Shown: in pieces, positions 43,401 to 54,309 of the stretch
Numbering within the stretch: position 1 is the stretch's first letter
How the letters are laid out: every line of letters starts with the position of its first letter
Source: Saccharina japonica
Taxonomy: Eukaryota; Sar; Phaeophyceae; Laminariales; Laminariaceae
Assembly (NCBI GenBank): GCA_008828725.1
Contig: MEHQ01004506.1
Coordinates: 254,135-318,134 of the forward strand
Length of the DNA: 64,000 nucleotides
Direction of reading: 5' to 3'
Notes under the pieces: generated by a model
Databases searched by the model: none
Told to the model about the DNA's origin: nothing
Seen by the model: the letters and a program-made list of their open reading frames with translations, nothing else
Made by a program: the position numbers and the translations under genes

Positions 43401-44894
43401 GTCAGTGGTATTTATAAGGCATTACGTATTGGGTAGTTCCTCACTTGAGGAGTATACTAATAGTCAGTAATATTAACAAGACACACGCCTTATCGCGTAG
43501 GTCCTCAATTGAGGAGTATACTAATAGTCCGTAATATTAAAAAGGCACACGCCTTATTGGGCAGTTCATAATTGAGGAGTATACTAATAGTCAATGTACT
43601 CCAACGATAAGACATGCCTTATTGGGTAGTTCCTCAACTTAGGAGTCTAGGAATAGTCAGTATAGCCAGTAATGATAGACAGTAAATAGTCAGTGAATAG
43701 TCAGTAATAGTCAGTAATATAGTCGGCAATAGTCAGTAATATAGTCAGGCGCAAATAGTTGGGCCAAAACCTTATTAACCCTGTTATTGCAGCACGCGTC
43801 TGTCTGCGGCATGGGCCCGGTTTTGTTCCGCATGCTCCCCTCTGCTTGCTGTTTGCCGGTGCTTGAACGTGCCCGCGAGGAATTTGAGCCTCGATGGTGC
43901 TAACGGCTTTTTACTTGCCTGTGCATGATGTCAGCATCGGCGTGACAGCAGTGACTAATCGGGGGGCTGCATGGTCAGTTCAGAAGTACGCCAATAGTCA
44001 GTAATAGGCGGTAATAGGCGGTATTAGTCGGTAATAGTCGGCGATAGTCGGTGCTAATCAGTAATAGTCGGTAATAGTCAGTCAGGCATAAATTGTTGCG
44101 CCAAAACCTTCGTATCCCTTCTATTGCAGCACGCGTCTGTCCGCAGCAAGGGGGCGCCATGGGCCCGGTTTTGTTCCGCATACCCCCCTCTGCTTGCTGC
44201 TTGCCGGTGCTTAAACGGGCCCGCGAGGAATGCGAGCCTCGATGGTGCTAACGGCTTTTTGCTTCTACCTGTGCATGATGTCAGCATCGGCATCGCAGCA
44301 CAGTGACTAATCGGGGGGCTGCACTGATGTCAGCATCATCAACACGACAGTGATTACTTGGGGATGCTAAAAAATAATTTTTTCCCATGTGTGTGGCGTT
44401 CTTCTCATCACGTAAGACCACACCGAACACTGCTGTGGGGAGTCGTGCCCTCTCTCTTGCGAGCGTGATGTATCCTGCTGACTCTGGTGTGGTGGCGGGC
44501 TGAGCCGGGATGGTGTGATTACTAACGGCATTCATGGTGACGGGTGACGGGACAAGAAGGGTACATTCTAGACATATTTATAGAGGATATATAAAATACA
44601 GAGCAAGAAGAGACGAAGATAAGTAAGTGTATCACGAAGCACCTCCGGATAATATACCGAATGAATGTCTCCGGGGGAAACATGCCTGTTGTCTCTACGC
44701 ATCCCCAAACCGTTACATGTCGTACACCTTGAGTTGTACACGCAACACATACGAGTTGCTCAAGATATAGGAAGTATTGCTGTCAACCCCAGCAAGACGG
44801 TAATCTTGCTGCGTTCAAGAGAGGGGTGTGTCTACGCCGCCAGAATTTGTTTTTCCATTTCGGGGGGGTATCGGCGTTTTCATCGCGTGCAGGC
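40497..44894. repeat. Duplicated segment, copy 2 (empty site)
   Basis: Same content as 33173-39316 minus the 1741-bp transposon: family B MITEs (40566-40957, 42278-42545), TTAA MITE (40661-40749), hairpin and TAGTC repeats (about 43.4-43.75 kb) and CACGCGTCTGTC repeats (about 43.78-44.34 kb). It starts abruptly after a G-rich tract and ends in the N gap. This fits an alternative haplotype or a very recent duplication. Confidence 0.95.
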
Positions 44895-45284
44895 NNNNNN
44901 NNNNNNNNNNNNNNNNNNNNNNNNNNNNNNNNNNNNNNNNNNNNNNNNNNNNNNNNNNNNNNNNNNNNNNNNNNNNNNNNNNNNNNNNNNNNNNNNNNNN
45001 NNNNNNNNNNNNNNNNNNNNNNNNNNNNNNNNNNNNNNNNNNNNNNNNNNNNNNNNNNNNNNNNNNNNNNNNNNNNNNNNNNNNNNNNNNNNNNNNNNNN
45101 NNNNNNNNNNNNNNNNNNNNNNNNNNNNNNNNNNNNNNNNNNNNNNNNNNNNNNNNNNNNNNNNNNNNNNNNNNNNNNNNNNNNNNNNNNNNNNNNNNNN
45201 NNNNNNNNNNNNNNNNNNNNNNNNNNNNNNNNNNNNNNNNNNNNNNNNNNNNNNNNNNNNNNNNNNNNNNNNNNNNNNNNNNNN
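44895..45284. other. Assembly gap, 390 N
   Basis: All 390 bases are undetermined. Frames reported across it are artefacts. Confidence 1.
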
Positions 45285-46054
45285 CCGGCGAGCCACACCA
45301 AAAAGCGCAGGCGCCGGCCTATCCACCGGAGGAGGGGGGGGCGGGGGGGGGGCGGGGGGAGCGGGGGAGCGGAGATTGGTGTACTGCCATTGATCGGCTG
45401 AATCACGGAGAAAAGCCACAGAGCGCCCATTCATTGATCGGGAGCTCGGTGCGCAAGCAAGAGAGTGTGCCTGTAAAATACCACACACGGCAGTAGTAGT
45501 ATTAACAGTATATCACTCTGTCTGATCGAAAATATGAGGAACCTTTTTGCTTTTTCTGTGGCCATCCGACTGCCCCCTTGTATTGACGATCGGACTGGTA
45601 CCTGGTACCATACTGGAACTACTACTATTATACTACTACTATACTACTATTAATACTATAATAATACTACCATTACTATTATTACTGAGGCTGCACACTG
45701 GTATGTGCTGCCAGTGGATAGCTACGAATTGAACTGCGTTATATATATATACGAAGTATGTGTGTGATTGAGAGGCGGCGCGGCCGTCATAGGAGCTATG
45801 TATGGCAGTTTTATACTCGAATTTACGGTAGTAGTACGACGTACAGCAGTAGTCATATAGTTATTAATAGTGGTCTATTTAACCGTCATACCTGGTGCGT
45901 TTTCCAATATCATCTCCCATCCTGTATATTTCTCGGTTTTACTGACATCCAGTTCGCAATAATAGTCCATACAACAGAGAGAGGTGGCAGTATATAGACT
46001 ACATTATTATGCAAGCATATATATAATATTAATATGATAAGTATGATACTATTA
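45285..46054. other. Intergenic with TAC/TAT microsatellite
   Basis: Opens with the repeat of 40431-40496 and a GGGGGGGCGGGG tract. A (TAC/TAT)n region lies at 45606-45690. At 45511-45545 CACTCTGTCTGATCGAAAATATGAGGAACC-like sequence may be half of a Stowaway-like MITE. No gene. Confidence 0.5.
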
Positions 46055-46157
46055 CGGAGGACCATAGTAAATAGGACCTACGATGCAGACAAAAACCTAT
46101 ATATTTACCTATTTTTACTAACAATATTTGGTCCTATTTACTATGTATGGTCCCCCG
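46055..46157. mobile_element. Family A MITE, intact reference copy
   Basis: 103 bp between TA dinucleotides (46053-46054 and 46158-46159). Left end CGGAGGACCATAGTAAATAG, right end TTTACTATG then GGTCCCCCG. The interior TATTTACCTATTTTTACTAA is shared with all other copies. Confidence 0.8.
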
Positions 46158-46270
46158 TACTATATGTTTGATAGTATATCTTCGATCTCACAGCTGCCAT
46201 TTTTTTTTTTTCTCTACATATTTGTACGTCCAAGAATCACACCATTCGTAGCACTTGATACTGTATGTAG

Positions 46271-47886
46271 TGTAAAAGAACGGAAAACTCTAGTACAAAA
46301 AAATGGCTAACATTAATGGGAGGATATCGCTGTCACGGCTATTGTATGGATGTGACTGTGAGGGTCGTTATCCCGTGATCCACCGTTGATGTAACTCTTT
46401 GGCTGACACGCCAACCTGGAACAGCAGGGGCCCCAGAGTTGGTTGATACCGTGACGCGGCCGTGCCCCCCGTCAGCCGCTTGACACAAGGTGCAATACTT
46501 TTCAGGGATGGTGGCATTATTCATTATTCATTATTTTTATTTTATTTGTGTAGCTCCTCACGTGAGGATCTTAATATCATCGAATGCACCCGAATCGTAC
46601 CTTCGCAAAGGTTGTTCGTGCAACCCAACCAACACTTGATTATACTGATTAGACTATATAGGAGCTAGTTCTAAAACAAAAATGCGCGACCAAAGTAAGC
46701 ACTCTTAACCGGTGGTTACTCGCTTGAGAAGCTGAACCGGTCACACCATACGGCGCCTACACTATAATCTAGTCAAGCCCCTTCCGTGGGATGAGTGATA
46801 GGCCCTACATAGCCACGCCGCGTACAGACGATTGACGCCGGTCACATTTCCTTTGACACCGTCGTGCTATTTCAAACGACAGCAAAATCACAAACTCGCG
46901 TTTCTGTGATGCATATAAGATTTACTGTAGATCGTCTACGCCTGACAGTTGACACGATTGTCTCTGTTACCGACCCGATGTGGCGCTTAGACGCCCGTTC
47001 CAGCGGGGCTCGGTGTTTGGGCCGTTCAAATTTCGTTACACGGGTAGATCTGTAGCGGGTACGGCTGTAGCCGATATCATGAGGATCAGGAGCTTGAAGA
47101 CGGACGAAGTGTCATGGAAGTGTATAAGGGCGACCACGAGTAGGTCTTGACGGTGGTGTCCTATATATCTAAAACACGACCGATGCTTCCAGACGGCGGC
47201 GGGACATTGACTCCGCGGCAGTCATCGATTTACCACTGCCCAGCCTTTCATGAAGGCTTTTCCGCGTACACTCCGCGGTAGAGAAGTTGTACTGTAAGTT
47301 TGGGTGATACACTGGACAGGAAATAGTTATCTAACCCCAGCCAAATGGTCAACGGATAGTTCAAGAGCCCAAGGAAGTATGGGTAGGACCACTGGCTGGG
47401 GCAGGAGGCCTCAACTAATCCAATACTTACTTTAAATGATCGTTGAAAGCGTACAAGAATACTACAGTAAAATCGGGAGTCAACCAAATGGAACTACGTG
47501 ATCGTAGGGATGTGGTTCCACTTTTAGAAACCGAAACTACTGGGTCATGGTGTAGCACACGAGATCATTCTCTCAAAGGCGACCAAAAGCCAAACCATCG
47601 AGGCTTTTGATAAACAATTCTGACCATCCCACCCGCCCAGCTGACAGGTACTTAACAGTAGTTTCTGCGTTTGTAGTTTTCAACGGCCGGGATCGCCACC
47701 GCGCTGAGTATGCACTCAGCACGGGGGTGATTTATCCCGGGCGAGGCCCTCCGGCTTCGGGGCAGGAGGCCTCAACTAATCCAATGCTTACTTTAAATGA
47801 TCGTTGAAAGCGTACAAGAATACTACAGTGTAAAAGAACGGAAAACTCTAGTACAAAAAAATGGCTAACATTAATGGGAGGATATA
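46271..47886. repeat. 57-bp direct repeats enclosing ~1.5 kb
   Basis: TGTAAAAGAACGGAAAACTC through TTAATGGGAGGATAT occurs at 46271-46327 and 47830-47886 without visible difference. The second copy begins exactly where the repeat C element ends. The enclosed DNA (46328-47397) shows no gene. It could be a local duplication or a chimeric join. Confidence 0.7.
47398..47829. mobile_element. Repeat C: LTR-like element with 71-bp direct repeats
   Basis: The 71-bp ends (47398-47468 and 47759-47829, starting GGGGCAGGAGGCCTCAACTA) differ at one base and enclose 290 bp. The interior holds GCTGAGTATGCACTCAGC, a perfect stem. A one-ended copy is at 31046-31385 and a lone end at 61935-62003, the pattern of an element and its solo terminal repeat. 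The ends lack TG...CA, and no primer-binding site or coding region is seen, so a TRIM-like retroelement is only a suggestion. Confidence 0.55.
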
Positions 47887-47927
47887 TACTGCTGCTGTGC
47901 TGTTGTAGATGGTAACTGAGAGGAGAG

Positions 47928-50149
47928 CACACCTCGGATAACGTAACACTTAACGTTTTACGCGCCAGCGGAAAAAAATCGTAACATTACGTTACTACGT
48001 TATCTAAATTCCGGATTTTGTGATAACATAGTGTTAGTGCGTTACGATATTGGCGGGCGATTGCGTAACATTATGTTAGAGTGTCGCCTTGATCCCGTGA
48101 TGACCGCAGTATAAGTGTTACGGTGTTAAAGTAGGCAGCCCATAGCGAGTAACACTATGTTAGTGTGTTACCGAAAGTCCTAGTTGACATCGTAACACAC
48201 GTTGTAGGGATAACGTACATGGTCGATGAAGCGGTAACATTATGTTACCGTGTTATCCATATCAGCCCGCAGCGAGTAACGTTATGTTATTGTGTTAGCG
48301 GAATTCTTACTTGCTGCCCTAACACACTTTAGACGGATAACGTACATACATGGTCCAATAAACGTTTACATAACGCTATGTGTTGTGTGTTAGCGGAATT
48401 ACCAATATTACGTTAACATTGTGTTACCGTGTTAGCGACACCAGCCAGTAGCGAGCAACATTATGTTAGCATGTTACCTTGTTCTTATTTGCTACCTTGG
48501 CACACTTCAGACTGATAACGTACATGGACAATTAAACGCTTACATGTCACTACTGTATGTTAGTGTATTAGCGGAATTCCTTGTGGATATCCTAACACAC
48601 GTTAGAGGGTTAACGTAAGTATGTATATAGCCAATAAAACGTTGACATTATTCTATGTTACCGTAGCAGCGGCAGCAGCAGTCCGTATCGAGCGACGTAT
48701 TGCCAGGCCCACCCTCCTACTGATGAGGGGACGAAGAAGCTCTGCTGCTGTGAATATCCTACAGCATCAGTCGGAGTGGTGGCACCTATGATACGAAGAC
48801 ATCTGGTGTTGTGGACAGGTAGGTACGAATCACAGGTAGGTGCAGAGTTTCGTCTTCAAATTATGCCGAATATCAATACCGCTTTGAGGAACCAGGAGAC
48901 ACACAATAAATTAAATACTTGTACAGAGTGTTCAAGGGTTAGACCGACAAGCCGAGCGTAAAGCGACCTATACGGATGCTGTTGGTGCTGCTGTTCTGCT
49001 GCTGCTGTATGCTGACGATATGTTTTTCTTGAAATAAAAATATATAACTCAAACGGCACGTATACGTAGATGTTAATTCGCGTTGGTTCAGCACAATCAC
49101 AGTATTCCCCCAGCGTGATGCATGCAGATTTGACTACTGCAGGTACTGAGGTCGGGCCTCATATCCACTACGAGTAAATTACTACAGTAGTAGTAACTAC
49201 TGCTTGTGTTACTAGGATTTCAGTAAAATTGGATAACACGGCTACATTATGTTACTCCGCGACGCCGCTTTACCCCTAACACAGGTAACACATGTTAGAG
49301 CGTGGGAAGATCCAAAGGGTAACGTAGTAACATTACGTTGGATTGACTCCGCGGCCACCACGGTAACTCAGTAACATAATGTTACGCCCGGATTGATTAT
49401 TATGTTAACACAGTAGTAACATAATGTTAAAATCAGGTATTTACTGACCCTAACACCGTAACATAATGTCTGCCGTGGTCTTCTGCTTTTGGGAGTTTTA
49501 TGAGTGATCAACGCTGAAGATCATGCTGCACATTGTCGGATGGCAAGATATTAATAATGTGACCGCAGCATTTAGGCTAACACCCTAACATAGTGTTACG
49601 TATCGGCCGGCTAAGATTGTAACGTATCTAACGTATGTTAAATGCTACGTTATCCGACCTTAAGGCAATCAGACTGGGGGTCCGAATAACGTAGTGTTAG
49701 TAGTGCTGGACTCTATGTTAGTGTTATGTTATTAGTGTTTATTTGTGACACAATGTTAACACTCATTCGAAGGGTAACACAATGTTAACACTCATTCGAA
49801 GGGTAACACAATGTTAGTGTGTTATGTCTAACGCTTTGTGGACAGTAACATTATGCTATCGTGTTAGTTAATCTGCAGATAGATATCGATCTGGAAATTT
49901 TAGAGTGATAACGTACGTGTTGGGTCAGAGCCTAACACTATGTTAAAGTGTTAGTTGAAGGACGGATCACGGTGCAACATAATGTTAAGGCGCGTGCACG
50001 TTCGTGTGTTTCCAGTTAACACTGTTACCGCGTTACCGTGATTGCCCCTCCAGTGTTAACACTATGTATGGTAGTACGTTGCCAAGTCCCTGTGTTAGGC
50101 CCCATAACGTAGATAAATGTTATCCGAGTGTTACGTTTTCCGAGGTGTG
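47928..50149. mobile_element. 2.2-kb TIR element filled with TAACATTATGTTA palindromes
   Basis: The left end CACACCTCGGATAACGTAAC is matched by the complement of the right end over 22 bases with one mismatch. Flanking bases GAGGAGAG (47920-47927) and GAGGGGAG (50150-50157) agree at 7 of 8, a possible 8-bp target duplication in purine-rich DNA. Throughout the interior TAAC/GTTA half sites recur, often as palindromes such as GTAACATTATGTTAC, TAACATAATGTTA and TAACACTATGTTA, many followed by GTGTTA. An unrelated patch (about 48700-49200) and a dispersed piece at 49490-49560 (also near 35786) interrupt it. No transposase. Confidence 0.75.
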
Positions 50150-51932
50150 GAGGGGAGAGAGAGAGAGGCATGAGGAAACCACCAACCACCACACGACAGA
50201 CGAAACGGACGGGTTAATTATAGCGGGGTATATCCTCCTTAAGTTAATACGAACACTGAGAATGTGCCATTGACCATTGGTTGATAAGAAAATGTGACGG
50301 CGACAAGCAAAACTGAAAACACATTGTTGTGAATCGCGCGCTCTTCCTTGCTTTTTGCTTGCTTCCGTCATTGATATACATGCATGCATGCATGGCTGTC
50401 GGCACTCGATATTCGACTCTCGACAGACAGACCAGACAGATAAGAGCTATTAATAGTTTCATTCCATTACACGCTTGTTTGCGCGCGTACACAACAAACA
50501 GCGACAGAAAAAGAAGATCGCTCGCGTCTCATTGTCGTCGCAAGTTCCTCTCCTTCCTACCTCGTATAATAGCTACTATGTGGGCTGAACGTACGACAAC
50601 AATAATAATAATAGCATCCACTCGTTGTCCACTCACTGTTGTTGTCGTCGTCCTATAACCCAAAACATATAGCCTCGAAGCGCGTCTACTTCTTATATAT
50701 ATATATGTGGTCCACACGCTTTCTCGACAGATTGTTTATTTTACAGTTACTGTAGTAACAATAATAATAGTACATTATTGATGAATGACGCGCCTTTTCT
50801 TGTGTGCAACCCACGCAATAACAATGAAGATCGCGTGCGGCTTATCATCGCCTCAAGTTCCATGTAGATTCGAATTTCGTATACTACATGGTATGCTGCT
50901 GTTGTTGTAGTACCAGATACCAAGAATGTTATACCACGTTGCATTGCACGTTGTGGTATACGTTTTCTTCCACCCGATGTACTACTCATTACGGTGTGTG
51001 GATGCCAACAAGATCAAGCGCCTCTGGCTAGGACAACAACAAAAACAAAAAAAAAGCCACCCCCGATTGATTGATTGATTTGATTGATTGTGTAATGTTG
51101 GAAAGAAACGAAGCGAAAACACGTGTAATAATGTGTTTGCCTCATCTCCTCCCAGCAGCGCCTCTCCCCCTCCAGCAGCCCCCCCGTACTGCGGGGGGGT
51201 TGGCCTCGCTATATTTCTGCAGCTTCAGATTGTGTTTTCCCCACATATGTGTAGGAACAGGATGTACGTCCTGCATGAATGAGGAGATATATATATAAAA
51301 CCCTTGAGTACGCGCGATCGAAGCATCACACACAGCGTTTTGAAAAATATATGAATGAACGAGTTTCGACGAAATCCTCGATCTACTGACTGGAGCCGCG
51401 CCGGTCCGTGTACCCCATGTGACCGTACTATATCTGCGCCCCCCATGTATTATTGTTATTACAAGAACAAACACAGAAAAAAGGCCTTGATGCGGCGGCA
51501 CGCGCCTCGCCGCGCCCAGAAATTTCGGCCGCAGCTATCCGTAATATACTCGTACGAGACAATACAGGTATGACATACATACATATATGTACTGTAGTAC
51601 TGTTACAATGTTGTAGTATTAATAGTAAAATATATGACAGTTTGCATGAATGAGCATAAATACATTCAATACCGGTACACGCACATACATGCACACACAT
51701 ATCTCATCATCAATCAATTGTCGGATAGAACTACTACAGACTGTATAGATGATGCTGGTACGTTGTAGCATATGTCTCTCTGCCTGCCTGTCTGCCAACA
51801 CGGTCTTCGCGCGACCTACCGTATAGAGCGCTTTTTATTTAGCCGCCTTGCGCTATATATATATGATATATATGGGCATAGAAAGTAGCTGTCTCTGCGT
51901 GGGTGGGGGTGACATCATAACAAGTTTTAGGT
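50150..51932. other. Intergenic, nothing firm
   Basis: Short AT, GATT (51066-51090) and AAT repeats. Frames around 51070-51500 overlap on both strands without domains. Confidence 0.4.
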
Positions 51933-52086
51933 AGGTTGTTCGTGGTATGGGGGGGTATAATTAATTAATTTAGCGAATGAGGGAGAAGAGGTATACATAA
52001 TCTATATACATGTACTCGTTAGGTACGAGGTTGTTCGTGGTATGGGGGGGTATAATTAATTAATTTTGCGAATGAGGGAGAAGAAT
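51933..52086. repeat. ~58-bp direct duplication
   Basis: AGGTTGTTCGTGGTATGGGG through GCGAATGAGGGAGAAGA occurs at 51933 and 52028, 95 bases apart, with one base changed. Confidence 0.8.
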
Positions 52087-53084
52087 ATATAACCAGTGGA
52101 ACACCGCTATATATATGTGCTGAACAGCAGTTTGTGGCCCCAATAATATTGCTGCGACGGCAATCCCGACAATCATATAAAGCACCTATACTACCTGTAC
52201 CCCTCGCTCTGTATCTACGTAGTACGTACTCGTAAATAAGTAAGGCGTACATGTCATGTATAAAGCCGTTACCGGTACGAGTATATTGCTCGCGGTTTTA
52301 TATGTCTTCCAGACTGAAAAACAGGCACACGCTAAGAAACAGACACACACCGCTCGCCCGGCTACGTATGTATATACCGGTCGGTGTGTGTGGTGCTTCT
52401 ACCCGTACTCCTCTCCTCCAGAGACAGGGTCAAGATCGTCCTTCCTTTTGTACCAGTATGATACTGGTATGATATGTAAAACTCGTATTAATAGTAGATG
52501 TATATATATATGTGCTTTGACCCGGTCGTGACAACTGACTTCTCAAAAAAATGTATTTTCCATGGAGATAATCGGTCGAAGGGTCGAACGTTTTTTTTAT
52601 GTACGATATTATTCATAAAGTAGACCTTGAGTAGACCAAGTAGTAAATCATCCAAGAGGCTCCGCCACAGGGCCGGAGGACACGAGATAGTTGATATGAT
52701 CGCGGTTGAACTACTACGTACGGTTGGTTGTTGTGCTTTCTCTGCTCTGGCTCTGATGGTGCTGTATATCGGCCCTGTATTGAGTATCGAGCGCTCGAAA
52801 ATACAGAGAGCGTGGTGGCATGTGACTGGCATGTATACAGCATAGATAGATAGATATATAGCACAGCATTGTATGTAGTATCTATCGTGTAGTAGTACTC
52901 TGCTCGTAGTACGAGTAGCAGTTTATATATTTCTGGTTGCCGTATACGACTGGTATGATACACGACTACGTACCGGCCCGGCCCGCTCATAAGAAACCAG
53001 AAATCGGGCTTATTATTAATAGGCTGACTTTCTTATTTGAGAAAGGGGTGTGTCTCGATAAGGTCCCGAACTAACTTTAGTATA
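52087..53084. other. Intergenic, nothing firm
   Basis: AT-rich with short repeats. At 52985-53045 CATAAGAAACC and CTTTCTTATTTGAG recall the arms of the CAGT-type MITEs. Confidence 0.4.
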
Positions 53085-53360
53085 GACTGGTGCTACGATA
53101 GGGGGGGGTACCCACATTTTCACTGCCGGGTTTTGGCCAATCGGACGAGTGGCTCCGAATCTAACTGAAAATTGGACCTAAACATAGTTTGTTGGAGTTG
53201 GGTAACAAAACCTCCAGTGGAGGTACATATAGAACAACAAAAAAACAAAAACGGTTAATATGCGTACAACGCAGTATAGCAGGCCCTCGGCCGAGTGGCT
53301 CTCTCTGGGGAGGTGAAAAACAAGCACCTAGACATGGCCCCCCTACCGTAGCACCAGTCT
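53085..53360. mobile_element. Family B-related MITE with TATA target duplication
   Basis: Left end GACTGGTGCTACGATAGGGG, right end CCCCTACCGTAGCACCAGTC, perfectly complementary over about 14 bases and then with one mismatch. TATA flanks both sides (53081-53084 and 53361-53364). The terminal core TGCTACG is that of family B but the interior differs, so it is a subfamily. Confidence 0.8.
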
Positions 53361-54309
53361 ATACGGAATTGCTGTCGACTTTCTTTTATTTCCCCCGTAA
53401 TGTTTTTTTAGGCTGAGTTTCTTGTGGGGCACTTTCATGTGAGAGGGCCGCGGTAGTGTACAGCTGCAGCAAGCAGTAATTCGCTTTTTCCGAGAGAACT
53501 GGAGAAACGAAGATAGAGTCGGTTGATTTTGATTCGGTTATACTGTATCCTATATAATAATTCAGAATTGCGGTAAAGGCGTCTCTTCGGTTGCCTATCG
53601 GTTAGGAAATATCTTGCTGGTTATTATTCACGTTTCGACCAATCAGGTCAAATCAAAACAAACGAACGAAAAAAAAAAACTCAAACAAACGAAAACAAAT
53701 GTTCGTTAATACGGGCCCTTTTAGGTTGCCTTGCTTGGTTGAGATTCGCTGTCTATCGTTTGGATATGATGAACATTCAGCCCGGGTCTCTTTCTTTTTT
53801 TGCTCCTTGCGTTGCGTCGTATCCTTAAAAAACACAAAATAATTTGCTTTCGGATTTTTACGTACGTACGTGCCGTTCGTTCCGATACTAAAGTTTTTTC
53901 TGTTGCTCTTTTTTCAGACAAAACACGAGTGAGCAAACAATACATCCAATTTGGGAGAACGTTCCTAGGAAATATCCGGATCTACGTATATTCGTACTTT
54001 ACGATCCAGTCCATCTACGTATGATGTGATACGTATCATAAAAAAATAAAATGCCGTTTCGGGCAATTTTGTTTTCGCTATGTACGTACTGGTTGCTGGT
54101 TGCTGCTGCAGCTGTAGGTCCCGCCAAAAAACAACCCACACACCCACTTTGGCCCCCCCTCTGATTACTCTTCGACCTCCACCCCACCCCACTACCACCA
54201 CAACAACCTCTCCACAGCAGAGCAGCAGTAGCAGCAGCCCCTTGCAACCTGCTCTCCCTCCGCTTTCTCCAGCAGCAGGCCTATCTCTCCAAGACAGACT
54301 CTTACCACC
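53361..54309. other. Upstream region of the secreted-protein gene
   Basis: From 54170 to 54309 the plus strand becomes C/A-rich (CACCACAACAACCTCTCCAC, GCAGCAGTAGCAGC), as expected for a 5' leader, and reaches ACCACCATGA at the start codon. No TATA box is identified with confidence. Confidence 0.45.

Noticed and set aside
44665-45496. Frames of 190-240 codons around 45 kb
   Set aside because: They run through the 390-base N gap and have no real sequence in the middle.
48715-48745. Hammerhead ribozyme core (CTGATGAG followed by CGAAG)
   Set aside because: The bases between cannot form stem II, and no flanking stems I and III could be paired.
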